A stretch of DNA of 64,000 bases from Paramecium octaurelia (Eukaryota > Ciliophora > Oligohymenophorea > Peniculida > Parameciidae). Shown here piece after piece: positions 37,447-49,666 of the stretch (within the stretch, counting starts at the first letter, position 1; each line of letters starts with the position of its first letter). The DNA lies in the NCBI GenBank assembly GCA_905182995.1, contig CAJJDP010000133.1:10013-74012 (forward strand), written 5' to 3'. The notes under the pieces are model-generated. The model saw nothing but the letters and a program-made list of their open reading frames with translations, did not search any database and had not been told where the DNA came from. The position numbers and the translations under genes were made by a program.

Positions 37447-37495
37447 ATATAAAATATGATATAAATTATAATAATATCAAAATAATATTCTAATC

Positions 37496-37694
37496 TCATA
37501 ACCATTATTTTTGACTGACTAGTTCTACCGTCTCTGTAGAATCCTTGAGATATTTTATGCATCTCTCTAGAATTTATAATCATTATTCAATAACATCCTA
37601 TAATGTTTGTTTTAAATTTATTTTCCTCAACAGATTTGAAATAATCTAGGAACTTTTTGCATTTACAAAGTAAGAATAAAAGTACTAAAGCCAT
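37496..37694 (-). CDS. Tiny protein with hydrophobic N-terminus (56 aa)
   Basis: ATG 37692-37694, one 28-nt intron (37567-37594), TGA 37496-37498; spliced 171 nt. It starts MALVLLFLLCKCKKFLDYFK, a short hydrophobic run followed by basic residues, then a charged C-terminus. It sits 49 bp upstream of the start of the previous gene and 56 bp downstream of the coiled-coil gene, on the same strand. Small size makes it tentative; it could also be chance. Confidence 0.4.
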
Positions 37695-37750
37695 AATTTA
37701 TGTTGTATTTTATTTTTCTTAGACCCCCAAATACAATTCTTGATGGAAAA

Positions 37751-40718
37751 TCAATTAAAATAATAGTATATTATTGATTATTATAATAAATATATAGAGC
37801 CATTTAATTGATGTATAAATATATTAATAAACCTATAGCAATCATACAGTTTATCAATAATATCTTTATGATCCATTATTGCTTTAAGATTCATAAGGTT
37901 GATTTTATTGGCCAGATAATACTTTGCTCTTGAAAAAATAGATAATATAATTACTCTCATCAGATTCAATCTTGAATTTTCATTAGCCAAAAGGGCACAC
38001 TTATTCTCTAATTCTATGATTCTTCTATCCTTGTCATCTTGTTATGATTACTGCTATCTAGTGTCTACTCTAGTTTAAGATGTAGCCTGAACTTTAGATC
38101 TTAAATCAAGGATTTCCCTTTCTTGATTTTTAATCTTTTCATTCAATTAATTCAATCCGCTATCATTAGTCTAATTATTAAAAAAAGAGTTTCTTTAAGA
38201 ATTACTTCCTTATTGATTTAATTATGAACTCAATTGATTGATCTGATTCTATAATTCCCTCTCTTTCTACTAGGAAATCTTTAGAGAACTCTCTAATTAT
38301 TAGACCTTACCATTATTGAGTTAAGAAGTGCTTCCTTAATTAATCACACTTCCAGTAGTGACTCTTTATTCAATTACATAGCTACTTCTACCAAGATTTG
38401 ATTCATTCTACAGTTACTCTTAGAGCTTTTAATCATCAATGTTTTTCATATAAACTTCATATTTCTTTAATTTATTTTGTAGCGCCTTGATTTCCGCCAT
38501 TAAATTCCTAATTGTCTAATCGGCAGATTTATCTCTCTAAAATTATAAACTATATCAATTTACCAAGGAATCGAACTCTTACATGATTAGGGTCTTAATT
38601 TTTTATTCCTATTCATTGATTTAATATTTCAATGATTGATTGGCTGATTCCAATTCAGCAATTAATGTTTGATTTTTGGTACTCTATAAACTTAATTAAG
38701 TGACTTGATTTTCCAAAGCTCTGATTTAATCTACTTTCTAATTCAATTAAATTCTCAATTCATTTTTATCTTAATTCAATTTACTAAATATGATATCAAA
38801 TTCTTATTTTTATTCACTCGTCAAATTTTCATATTTCTCAACCAAAGTTTTTTCAGTAGTTATTCTAGTCTCATCGACTGAATACTTAATTTGCTGTTTC
38901 AATCGAATCACTTACTGTTCCCAATCTCTATTGATCTATAATAATAAAAGGTGATTAATTTACATTCTATTCTCGTCTATAATTTTCAATCATAATAGAT
39001 AGATCTTCTTCTAATTCTTTCATCCTCATTGTGTAATTATTGGTTTCCTTTTCGAATCTAACTTGCAACGCTTGGAATTCTTCATTCAACAACTAATACT
39101 TTCCTTCCAATTAGATATAAGATTATGTTTTTTCATTAACACTGCTTGTTATTCTTTAATTGTCTCTGTTCAATTTAGACACATCATTTTCATAAATCCT
39201 TCTGTAATCATTAAATTCCTATTGTAATTATTCAAACTAATTTAGAAGAAGAGACTTTTCCTTATTTAATTAATTAAATTGATTATTTCTAAGATCCAAC
39301 TATTCTTGTTGATTTCTTAGTCTGTCGGACAACTCTGTAATTTATTTTTAAAACACCAAGACCTCGTTATCAGTTCTCCTTTAGATTGTTTATAATTGAT
39401 CACTGAGTTGCTTTACTTTCAATTCTAGTTCAGTAATAGTTTGTTGTCTATCATTCAACTAAACTTAAAACCATGATCTTTCCTTTGATGATAATTCATC
39501 AGTCTTACTAATTTCTTGATTGTATCTAAGTTTTTGAGTATTAATTTCATCCTACAACTTCAAATATTATCTCTCTACTCTTTCCTTATCGGAATAAATC
39601 TAATTAAGTTCATTGGTCTATTGATCGAATGATCTCGATAATTTGGTTAATTTATCCTCCAGATCTTGAATCCTATAATTCAAAGCCTAAGTGTCCTTAT
39701 CGTATTATTACTACAATGCGAAGTATTGATCTAATTGTTGTCTGTTCTTTTTCTCCAAATCATTAATTTATTGTATTTTTTCACTTAATTAAGATTGGTA
39801 TTATTATTAATCCCTAATGATTTTCGATTCACTAGTTTTGATTGTTGATTGATAGTTATAAATTTGTGTGTTGGATTCTGATTGTAGTTTATCCAATTAG
39901 ACTGCCAGGTTCTGCTTCTCCATATTGATTGTATTGACTAAAATAGTTTATTAGTCAAATTATTGTTGCAATCTTCGATACCTGTCTTCAGCATCATTGC
40001 ATTACACTCTCAGAGATGAAGTGTCTTGATCATATTTCCTCTGCAAGATTTAAAATTGATCACTCAATTATTGATATCTCAACTCCCATTATTGTATATT
40101 GACTTATTTTTCATTCACAACTAGTGATAATCGTTGGCTTTCCTTGCTGTATCTTAATTCCCCTTCGGATATTTCCTGCTTGTAATTCAATTTAGAGCTG
40201 CCCATTTGATCCTATAATGCTTAACATTGAGATGCCAAACTCACTTTGTCTCTTTGTAGTTGATTTATTTGGATGACCTAAGAATCACATTGGATTTATA
40301 ATTTTTGAAGTCTGTCCTCTAAATCAAGGATTTATCGTTTACTAGCCTCATTTTGTTGAGATAATCGAATTTGACTGGATACTTCCAAATCTGAGATTTT
40401 GGATTGCAATTGTCTAATAGTTTGATTGGCACTTCCAAAATCAGTTTGCAATGCTTCCCTTTAGATCGTCGACCTGGCAATTTCCTACTCGTAAATGATT
40501 GGTTTTTGTGAGAGATTTTTCAATTAAAATTCTAGGTCCTCAATTCTTTTTTGCAATAATCGTTTTTCTTCATCATTGATATTCTGTGTCTGTTCTATGA
40601 TGTAATTTCTTTGCGATGTTTACAGAGTTTGGAAGGTTGCTGAGTGATAACTCTATTATTAAGGATCCTAGTTCAGATTCCTTGAATATGATGCATATGA
40701 TTAGGATTCACTTTTCAT
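37751..40718 (-). CDS. Long coiled-coil protein (970 aa)
   Basis: ATG 40716-40718 (MKSESQSYASYSRNLNQDPQ) to TGA 37751-37753. Two introns, 38936-38963 (28 nt) and 38537-38563 (27 nt), leave 2,913 nt, exactly 970 codons plus stop. Apart from a ~40-residue Ser/Gln head, almost the whole protein is heptad-repeat coiled coil with repeated motifs of the form LQxQYDxxTxxL and SxIxDLExxLxKLxxQ. Such proteins build ciliate basal bodies, rootlets or cortical filaments, but no specific family is assigned. The C-terminal ~70 residues lose the heptad pattern and are more hydrophobic (FIHQLNGSIYLLQQ). Confidence 0.85.
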
Positions 40719-40976
40719 TGTAAAAAATATATATATAATAAATTTTATTTTTATATAAGTAGTTAATTTTATCTCTATTATTTTGATTGTCTATCTAGTA
40801 ATTAGATTAATTTTGATGTCTGTATTACAATTAGTTTTATGAATTTGAAATTTATTCAAGAGTTTGGATAAGCATAATTGAGAGTATTATAGTTAAAATC
40901 AAGACCTTTTTTAAAAATTAATTGTTCAAAAGACACTCTCACTCTCAGAACAAGGATAAGAATTAATATATTAACT

Positions 40977-41114
40977 ATGTTGATATGTCCTTAAGATGAG
41001 GACACTGTTGCGATTGATGAAAAGATCAAATTTCAAGAGATTATGAACAAAAAAGATGGATAGAATAGAAATCAATAATATTTTTTATTTTAAAGATAAT
41101 ATTTAAATAAATGA
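40977..41114 (+). CDS. Very small frame before ACP2, doubtful
   Basis: ATG 40977 begins MLICPQDEDTVAIDEKIKFQ and the frame runs 45 residues to a TGA at 41112-41114 that overlaps the ATG of the ACP gene at 41111. Such an overlap is unusual for a separate gene in a eukaryote. It may be a 5' leader frame of the ACP transcript, a tiny gene, or chance. Confidence 0.2.
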
Positions 41115-41594
41115 ATATGATCAGAGGATTAAGAATGTTAACTATGAGACCTCTCTATACATTTGCTGCCGATAAGACTCCAGCTACAACCTAGGGCAAA
41201 TAATAATAAGCCAAACCAATCCAAGTTTATAAGGATGGACAATTGATCACAAAGAATTATTTACAATTGAAGAAGTCATAGGATATTGAGGGATATGTAC
41301 TTACCTTGGTCAAAAACTATTATAGAACAACCAATAAAGTAATAATTGTTATATATCTTGACAGTCAGCTCTCACTTTGGATTCTGAGTTGGAATAACAT
41401 GGTTTAGATAGTTTGGATTCTATTGAATTATCTATGCAAGTAATCTAGCTTACTTATAATAGATTGAGGAAGATTTAGGCTATGTAATTTCAGCTGAAAC
41501 ATTGCCAGTCTTGAATAAAGTCAGACATTATGTTAATTATATTAAGTAGGTTGAGTAATATAAGGTAGAAAACAATGCTGCTCCATTAGCATGA
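41111..41594 (+). CDS. Mitochondrial acyl carrier protein (second copy)
   Basis: ATG 41111, introns 41339-41364 (26 nt) and 41440-41462 (23 nt), TGA 41592-41594; spliced 435 nt, 144 residues. The N-terminus MNMIRGLRMLTMRPLYTFAA is a mitochondrial targeting signal; a Gln-rich linker follows. The ACP core has HGLDSLDSIELSMQIEEDLG with the phosphopantetheine Ser at residue ~92. The core differs markedly from the ACP at 32284-32755 (HGLDSLD versus LGLDSLE, different flanking helices), so this is an old paralogue pair and not a recent copy. Role as for the first ACP: acyl carrier for mitochondrial fatty-acid/lipoate synthesis and structural subunit of respiratory and Fe-S complexes. Confidence 0.92.
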
Positions 41595-41720
41595 TTTACA
41601 TATAATCAAATGCATATTCATAATATAATAAGTTTTTATCTGTACGGTAATAACTATTGAGCCAACTAATATTGCAATAATTACAAAAAAAAGTTAATTT
41701 ATCAAAATAACATATTTTTT

Positions 41721-42473
41721 TCATCTGGCTGTGTAGAAACCATCCACTCTCAATTTGTTTAGTTATTGTATTGATTTCGCACTCTACCCCTGTTAATTGA
41801 TTTTTGGCAACCTTAATTTTGGCACCTAATTAATTTGGTTATTTTTAGAGTGAAGAGATGTTTTAGATTAAGATGTCAGGTTATCCAACAACTCCTTAAT
41901 CTTTTTCTACTTCTGATAAGAGTTTCTTGTCAATCGATCTCGCTCACCTTGATGTCTAACTATTTTTCTTCTACTTACTTATTGAAGTTCTCTATTATTT
42001 TATTGTATGCAATTGAAGATTACACATTCTCAATTTTGTCTTTCAACCTTTTGTTTTCTTGAAATAACTCCCTCTCCTTTGTCTTCTTTATAACACTGTG
42101 TAAAGATTTGCTTGATCTTGCTGAGTCAATTCGACCCTTTTGCGAATCTTCAATAAGGTTTCTAATTACTCTATGTAAATAATTGGTCCTCCTTAGCATT
42201 CGCCACTTTTATTAGCATTTTTGTATTTAGTTTAACTATCTCTTCATATTTCATTTGCTCTCTTTTCAGATTAGCTTACTTCCAATTTTACTCAAGTTGC
42301 TTAACAAAGGACTATTACTGTGATAAAGACTAAATTATAATATAATAAGTTACTCTCTTCTCCAGCATTGGATTACATTTTGCATTCTTTATTTGTTTGA
42401 TGTGCTTGTTGTATTCCAACCTTCTTTACAATAACAATTGGAAATTGGTTTCCACATATTTAGGTCCTTTCAT
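41721..42473 (-). CDS. Coiled-coil protein, unknown (about 217 aa)
   Basis: ATG 42471-42473 (MKGPKYVETNFQLLLQRRLE) to TGA 41721-41723. Introns 42330-42353 (24 nt), 42240-42279 (40 nt, long for this genome) and 41913-41947 (35 nt) leave 654 nt. The product is highly charged and helical (KKTKERELFQENKRLKDKIE), Gln-rich toward the C-terminus, and ends VDGFYTAR. The 24-nt intron is a multiple of three without TGA, so it may be retained, adding eight residues. No family recognised. It converges on the ACP2 gene with 126 bp between stops. Confidence 0.65.
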
Positions 42474-42976
42474 TTTCAATGCTAATATAAAAATACTTAA
42501 TTAAATACTTTAATTATAAATTACACTCTTTAAATTGTATGCTAATTATATTATTAATAATCAAATACAAATATACTTATATTATTCAAATACTTATTCA
42601 AACAATCAATATAAAATGATCTTGATTTTATAAGATTATCTTAATATTGAATCGTTCTACAGTATTTCAGAATTAATAAATATCAGCCGAATATTGAATT
42701 CAACTCCATAGAATAAAATTATAGATAGATCTAGAATTAATAAATGAAAGATTTTAAAAACTAGAATATTGAAGGCTAAGTTCATCAGAAAGTAGTTTAA
42801 TTTTTAATGATCAAATATTCTTAAATTTCGCGGTTTTCAAAATACTATTTAAAAATTCTCATAGAATGATGCTAGTTTGTGTGCTAAAGTGCTTTAAGCT
42901 AAAAAAGGAGATTTGGATATATCAAGATGGACTCTAGTTATTAATTGAATTACATTTATATTTACATATATTTTAT
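42474..42976. other. Intergenic, AT-rich
   Basis: About 500 bp between two minus-strand genes. One 41-codon + frame begins near 42744, but it is no longer than chance predicts. No other feature seen. Confidence 0.5.
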
Positions 42977-45900
42977 TCAAACTATATCAATTACCTTTTT
43001 AGATTGGATAGACTTTGATTTAATGGTCGTGGATCGTTTAATTTATTTTGCTTTGTATGCAGCTGCTCTTCTGGCTTCACTCATTATTGATTGCAATCTA
43101 ATTTTAAAATCTGTATGATAGTTCTTGAATAAACGAACCCATTCTTTATAGCTTAGTTCCATAGTTAATTTAGGAGGCTCAATTTTACTATAAGCCACAA
43201 CCAATTTATAAGTTAGTAATTAAAAGGGATAGCTATCTTGCTGAAATGCTTTGATCTTCTCAAAAATATTTTCTTTAAGAGCACTATCAAATATTCTAAC
43301 TAAAATGGGAAATAATATTTTTGGTTACTTCTCTTTGTGTTAATCTCTCGCTTCAATGCTAAGATACGATACTCAAGTTCATCCTTTTATTTCAGCTACT
43401 TAACTTCATCTGAGCCCAACTTCGACATAATTTTAATTCTTTCAGTCCCTATTTATATCTTATTCTTCTATTTGAAATCACATAGTGCTTGAAAATACTA
43501 AGAAAAAGTATGACATTTACATTTCGACATTGTTGAATGTAGTCTTTTCTCTAAATCCTCTGGTATGTTTGCAACAACTCCATTTTAAGTCTAGCTTCTT
43601 CTAGATTGATTTTGTCAAGCACATTTAACAATTAAATTTCCTAATAATCAAACCTAATTCTGAAATTTTAAGGAATGATGATGTTCTCAACATATTTGGT
43701 GTATGGTAATAAAATACTATTGAAATTGGTTCTGATTTCCTTTTCTTTAGTTTCTTCTTCCTGAGATTGAAGCAATGGAATTCTCTTTAAGATATTGGTT
43801 CTGAGAACGTCGACTTTCAATTTTGGTTTCTTATTCAACAAGATGTCCTTGATTAGTTATTTATTGGATTTGTAAGGGTAAGATAATTGCTTCATAATTT
43901 GAATCTGTTTTTCACTGAAGAATTGCAATTGATTTAATTTCTACTCTTCCTTATCTTTGTCAATAACTAGTCCCTTGAATTCTTATTTCATGTACTCATC
44001 CCATTTGTAATTAAGGTAACTCAATTGCATCTTGATAGTTTGATTGTAATATTTGCAAAATGCTTGTATGTTCTTGGTGGATTTCATCAAAACGTTTAAG
44101 TTGATGCGAACTTTAAGAAATAGTTAATTTTTTTGATAGAATAGATTTAGTTTTCTAAAGAGAGCTCTTCTTTTTTTGATTCTGATGGACATTCTAATAC
44201 GAAAGATGAAGGAGAGTAGAATTTTTCTTGGTTTTTCTCCCAATTTGTTGTTAATCATTTTGATGATGTTTCTCCTTCTCACCGCCTTTTGAATGATCTT
44301 CGCTTTATTATTGGCTTGGAACAGCAGTCGTTTTTTCTGTAAACCTCGAAAGGCAGCTTCCTCAAACATTTGACAACTTGCTTCGAAATTGAGATACTGT
44401 AGTAATTGAATGAAAGCAAAGAACTTGGCAACTTCTTTTTTCATTTCAGTTTTCTTTTTGATTTAAAATTCAGTAGAGTTTTCTTGCAATTGCTATTAGA
44501 GTCCTTCTAACTTAGTTTTGAGTCTCTCTTCCTTCCTCAAGATAGTGTATTAAATTTTGACATTCTTTTCAACAGCCTACAAGCGATTTGATTCAATTTA
44601 TTCCTCTTTTGACATCTATTCTAATTTGGTCATTTGAAATTTAGTTTTCAACATATTGATCTTGTTTTCTCTAATTTTTCTTTTCTTCAAGTATTGTTTC
44701 CATCTTTCTTTACTGATTTCAGCTAGTTCCTTTTTAACATTTTCTAGGAGATTGGGATCCAATTTATCGTACTTATCATTGAATTTGATGATTTTGGGTT
44801 CACTCTATTGCTTAAATGTCTTGACTTAATTCCTGGCAGTTAAAGTGGAGTGAGCCTTTTTGGTGGTCTGTTCATCCAGTAATTGCATGAGCACTTAATC
44901 CTCTGAGTTGTCCTTAACTAATTGGATGTAGCGATATTTAAGTTCATCATCATCTGTTTAAATAAGAAAGTCCAGATTGATTTCGTCTTCTTTCATGATT
45001 GATGTCATTTGGAATCTTGGCAGAATGGGCAAGTACAAAGGATTATTATTCTCCAATTTGTTCAATTTGCTCTAAACGTTATCAAAGGAAATGGGAGATC
45101 GCATTGTTCTGGCAGAGAGTTCATTATTGCTGAAGAGAGAGTGGGAGACATGGGTAGAATTAAATGTTGGCTTGATTCTGGGGGAATCCAATTTCAATTG
45201 CATCTTATGTATCAGTTCATTGGCTTTGTCATATTCCTTATCGTCTGGTTTATACAACTTATTCTGACTGGGAGTGAGCATCGACATCAGAGTCTGTCGA
45301 TTCCTTCTTTCAGTGAAATCTCGAATCAAACTAGCCTCTTCAATGAAACACTTCTTTTGTTGGCTGGTGAACGAATCCAAATTGAGATTTGGCAATTTCT
45401 GCAATTTGCCAGAAGGAACAATCAGAACTGTGCAAGTAGGTCCCATACTTGCATCAATGACCTTGAGTCCACTCAATTCCAAAGGTGTTGGTTTCTGGAC
45501 TTCCTCATCCATTTGGCCTAAACAATTGTTGTTATTCAAACCCCAGACATACAATTGACCAATCATATCCAAAGCACCAAAGTGATCATCGCCAGCAATC
45601 ACCTTCACGAATGACTTATTCTTCTCAATGAGTTTAGTGGGTTGAGTTGCCTTCAGTAATTCAATTTTGAATGGACCTTTTCCCCATCCATAGATATCTC
45701 CCTTCACGTCCAATGCTATACTATAATTCAATCCACAGGCACATTGAATAATCCTGTTTGTCAGATTCTCCACCATCTTTGGCTAGACCTATTCTTACTA
45801 CTCAAAATTCATGTATCCCAATTTGCCATCAGAATGCGAACCCCAACTCCAGACTCTGCCTTCAGTATCCCATGCTAAAACATGATTCTAATTGCAAGCC

Positions 45901-46605
45901 AAACCTACGAAATTCTACATGACTTGAATTGGCTAATTAGATATCAAGTACAAACTCTGAGTTGTCAATACATACAGTTTATTTGAACTTGATTGCATTT
46001 GTTATAACTCATTGTTTCTCTCTTACATTCCATTGCCTTAAATCAACGTTGAAATTTCATAACACTAGAATTCATACCTTCGGTCTATGGTCTTGCTAAA
46101 CTCTACTCTCTTCTGCTTCAAGCAATCCCCAAAATTCATCTCATCCGTTTTCCCCCAAATGTACAGTCTATTTTTCATCGTGTGCACTGATACAAAATTT
46201 TGGGCGGCTGTCACCTATTGTATCTTCGTATCCATCACTTGAGATATGTTCACTGGATACACTAGACCAGCTATTCGTAAACCCAATAATCCCTCATTAG
46301 ATGCTCCAAATGCCCACATTTCAGATTTATCTAATTCTAAGCACAAAGCATACTATCAAATAAAAACACCATGTTCTCTTTGCAAATCACCTTGACGAAT
46401 GCTACTTATTGTTCCCCTCCCTTGTTCTATTTTGTTTAGTCATTCGAAAACACATTCTCTGGCAAACAAACTCTCGTTAATCTTTTCTGCTTATACCAAT
46501 TCATACATTTATTATTGGCTCCGTAGGTTTTCAGTCTGCAAATTCGCGAAAATCTTTCCAAAGTAGAGTACTACCAATAATTTTATAATTGATACCATGA
46601 GTCAT
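42977..46605 (-). CDS. RCC1-repeat protein with long coiled-coil C-terminus
   Basis: The N-terminal ~400 residues form RCC1-type blades: SEMWAFGASNEGLLGLRIAG, RLYIWGKTDE, RVWSWGSHSDGKLGYMN, DIYGWGKGPF, QLYVWGLNNNNCLGQ. RCC1 propellers act as GTPase exchange factors or binding platforms. The following ~750 residues are charged coiled coil with an IQ-like basic stretch (KAKIIQKAVRRRNIIKMI). Introns: 46353-46369 (17 nt), 43498-43520 (23 nt), 43300-43328 (29 nt). Stop TGA 42977-42979. A start at ATG 46603-46605 gives an F-box-like opening (STLLWKDFREFAD), but the frame must then shift by one base near 46525 to enter the RCC1 frame, so one base may be missing from the sequence. In total about 1,185 residues. 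Confidence 0.8.
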
Positions 46606-46710
46606 TTCCTTATTATAATTAAATACTTTAGAAATAGAAATATATATACAATAAATCTTACTATTATATCTGCATTCAAGAGTAATTCATCTGAACAAAT
46701 TGCCACTTCT

Positions 46711-46773
46711 ATTAGTTTCATTAGTTTCATTAGTTCCATTAGTTTCATTAGTTCTATTAGTTCTATTAGTTCC
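46711..46773. repeat. 9-bp tandem repeat, 7 units
   Basis: Seven head-to-tail units of attagttYY (third-last positions vary between t and c) lie just upstream of the RCC1 gene. No coding role is apparent; being upstream of a start, it could vary promoter or 5' UTR length. Confidence 0.85.
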
Positions 46774-46971
46774 AAACTAAACCTATCCAAACAATACCAT
46801 CCGTACACTAAATCAAATTAATTTCTAATAACTATTAAATCATAAATAGTGAAGAGATTGACATCACTTTACTATTTATTATTTGAATTGGAATGACAAT
46901 TTTATTTTGTAGTTGCTAATAAAATTATTATTTTGATTAAAATTGTTAATAAAATTCAATTTATGGTTTCA

Positions 46972-47716
46972 TCAAAGTTTTAATTATTTTTCTTCAGCTC
47001 CTTTCTGCTGTCTGATCAAAGATAAGGTTCTCATCCTGATAATTTAAGAGTCTGTAATTGTGTTTTTAGCATAAGTAGTCGATCTCTTATAGAAGAAAAT
47101 GTAGGCACTCGTTACTGACACAACAAATGTGAACATCATCAATGCCTTAAGCAGACTATGATCGCTATATCCTAGATTGCATACAAATTAGTTACTGTAA
47201 ATACTCTCGGAATTGAAGTTTCTGTTTATCTTTACATCATTAACTACTTGTTGATTAGACGACTCTTGTTTCCCATTTTTAGATTGATATTTACGCAGCA
47301 TCTCCTGATAATCAGCCCTCTTCTGTGCATTCTCAGGCTTATAATATTCTTATGGATTCTCATAGAAATAGAATCCAAACACTTATTTGAAACATTCCTC
47401 CTCTGTATGAGCTTGGCTATAATAGGAATCAAAATTACTAATAGTTTTGTTTGAATTCTTCTTCCACTTATTCATAAAACTTGCGTTGCTTCAATAGATT
47501 ATAAGCCTAATGTATTTCTGCAAATTTCTCCTTGGCATCAGTCTCACTATTCAAATCAGGGTGATCTTCAACTCAATCAATTTCATTACATTTCTTGCAC
47601 ATCGCAATGTACGCCTGTTTAATCTATTCCATTGAAGCTTCTTTACTAATTCCCAAGATTACATAGGGGTCAGTTTTGAAAGAAGCGAATCTAAAAAATC
47701 TTAAGTAGGATAGCAT
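46972..47716 (-). CDS. Membrane-anchored DnaJ (J-domain) protein
   Basis: ATG 47714-47716 (MLSYLRFFRFASFKTDPYVI), introns 47572-47589 (18 nt) and 47417-47438 (22 nt), TGA 46972-46974; spliced 705 nt, 234 residues. The J domain spans residues ~15-75: DPYVILGISKEASMEQIKQA, then the HPD motif at 46-48 and FAEIHQAYNLLKQRKFYE. The N-terminus is Arg-rich and aromatic, consistent with mitochondrial import. A single TM segment (MMFTFVVSVTSAYIFFY) lies near residue 190. J domains stimulate Hsp70 ATPase; this type III DnaJ would recruit Hsp70 to a membrane, probably mitochondrial. It lacks the Gly/Phe and zinc-finger regions. The 18-nt intron is among the shortest in the window. Confidence 0.92.
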
Positions 47717-47858
47717 AATTTATTATAAAAATAGTCATTATTACTCATACAATCAAATCAATAATTCAATGACGATTAGACTTATTGAACTGTCTCTCCA
47801 ACACACAAGATTAATAACTGATGTATTTATAATAAATTATAATATAATAAAGTTTTGT

Positions 47859-49666
47859 TCATGAATGAGGATTGTTTTGAGATTACTCTTAATCAACTAG
47901 TCCCTTATGGTAGCATTTCACATCAACTGTTGACAATAGATTCACTGTGAATATTTCTTTGCACATTGGACAGTATCTTTAAGATGGGATTGTGATATGG
48001 GCCTTGTGATTGGCAACCTAATCGTGACATTCATAACATGGGTAAGCCTACATATTCTATATAAATTAGTACTTAATTACAACATGTAAAGACGGGACTC
48101 GCCTTCACCAAATCGTTATGTATGCACTTCATATTATTGTAATTGCAAGGAATGTGATAGCTTTAGAGTTTCTAAGCAGACAATCTTTTATCTAAGGATT
48201 ACTAGTTTAGAGAGGAAGAACTTTGTGATTGCAGATGATTCCCTCTTTTTCCATCCAACTTCTTACCATCACTTTGGTAATAATAATGCATTCCATTTGG
48301 ACTGATTTATCGAAGTTATGTCTATTATTTTTAGTTACAATTATTGTTGATTATTTAAATACTGGCCTCCTTCAATTATTGAGGTTAATTTTGATTCTTC
48401 AGCATTAGGTTCCTCAAAGAATTCTATTTTGACGTTGTTTATTTTGAATTCAATTCGCTTTTTAAAGGAGATACTACATCTGATGACCCAGCTACCTACT
48501 TGATGCTTTTTGTATGATCCTTCGGACTATCAATCTACTTTACACTTTCTGAAACTGAGTCTGCAAATTTAGAAGTGTTAGGCTTGTTGAGTTGTTTATC
48601 TACAGATTGGAGATGCTAAAATAGTTGTATTGGTTAGAGTTTAAGCAGTGGCTACTAGGAGTAATTAGTTCTTTAGAAAGTTGACATGTGTATGGATTCT
48701 GACTTATTGGTTGTGCTTGTATACTACGCTGTCATATCTTGATACTTTTGATCTTATAGTAGCATATTAACTTAATCAATTGGAGTTCTTTTTCCACTGG
48801 ATTTTTAGACATTCAAATTATACTATCCAACCTAAGATATCACATCTCCTAATTTCTCCTCTAATTCTTCATATATCAATTTCCATTAGGCTTTCAATGT
48901 ACTAGAGATAGTTGCACTCTAGTCTTCAAAAGTGGTTAGTTTATTTACTATTTCTTCAATGTGACTGCTTCCGATTAACAATAAGCTATGATCCATTTCA
49001 GCTGGAGTCATCTCATAGAGATTTTTATTAGCATACTCCTTCATCTTTGATAGGATCTGTCTTTCATCATTAAAACTTTATATCAAAGTTGCATTAGTTG
49101 TTTCGGAATGAGTTTGCATGTCTTAGACGTACCTGTCTCTCACTGTTTTCAGTTAGTATTTTATTATTTCAAAAATGGTATTCATGTCTCTATCAATTTA
49201 TTCTATAACATCGATCATCTTGCATTTTTTATAGTTTTCCTCCATTTTTGCTACCTACAACATTAAATTAATTTAATACTTATAACATATATTACTTATA
49301 ATTGTACTCGAAAGCTTCACAATATTATTCAACTGTTATCTTATTCGAAACGTGCTAATCGTGTTCTTCAATTATACAATGTGCACATGCCAATCTTCTG
49401 TCAGCTTTACAATCTTTTTCCTTTCATAAATTATGTCTAAGATTTTACGATGCAAACATATTGAATTCTTCCTTTCTCATGTGTCTTTTTCCAACAAACC
49501 GGATCGAATTTCAGTCCCAATTTATTAACGACTAATCGATCATTTGTTATTCCTGGTTTTTTTTGTTAAACCTAAATGTTATCAACTAAGGTTCGAATTC
49601 AAAAGATGTACTTGTTTTTGTTTTGGATCTCCCATGCTATCTTGGAGTAACTTTAATATCGGACAT
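47859..49666 (-). CDS. B-box / coiled-coil / CHY-type zinc-finger protein (567 aa)
   Basis: ATG 49664-49666 (MSDIKVTPRQHGRSKTKT), introns 49586-49611, 49421-49448, 49255-49279 and 48048-48072, TGA 47859-47861; spliced 1,704 nt. Residues ~45-85 hold a Cys/His cluster (CIEKDCKADRRLACAHC, then EEHDQH) like a B-box. A coiled coil (MEENYKKCKMIDVIEQIDRD) and a Ser/Gln-rich linker follow. The C-terminus is a CHY-type zinc finger: KCIHNDLVKAS, TCCNQAYPCYECHDQVANHK, RYCPMCKEIF, CYHKGL. In yeast Hot13 and Pirh2 this domain binds zinc; Hot13 handles zinc in the mitochondrial intermembrane space. The combination with an N-terminal B-box and coiled coil is unusual. Confidence 0.85.

Noticed and set aside
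45009-45558. Two + strand frames (170 and 94 codons) opposite the RCC1 gene
   Set aside because: They run antisense to clear RCC1 blades on the minus strand and show no family or intron structure.
46602-46808. Leu/Met/Glu-repeat peptide on the minus strand and Ile/Ser repeat on the + strand
   Set aside because: Both are shadows of the 9-bp tandem repeat at 46711-46773; neither has a credible gene structure.
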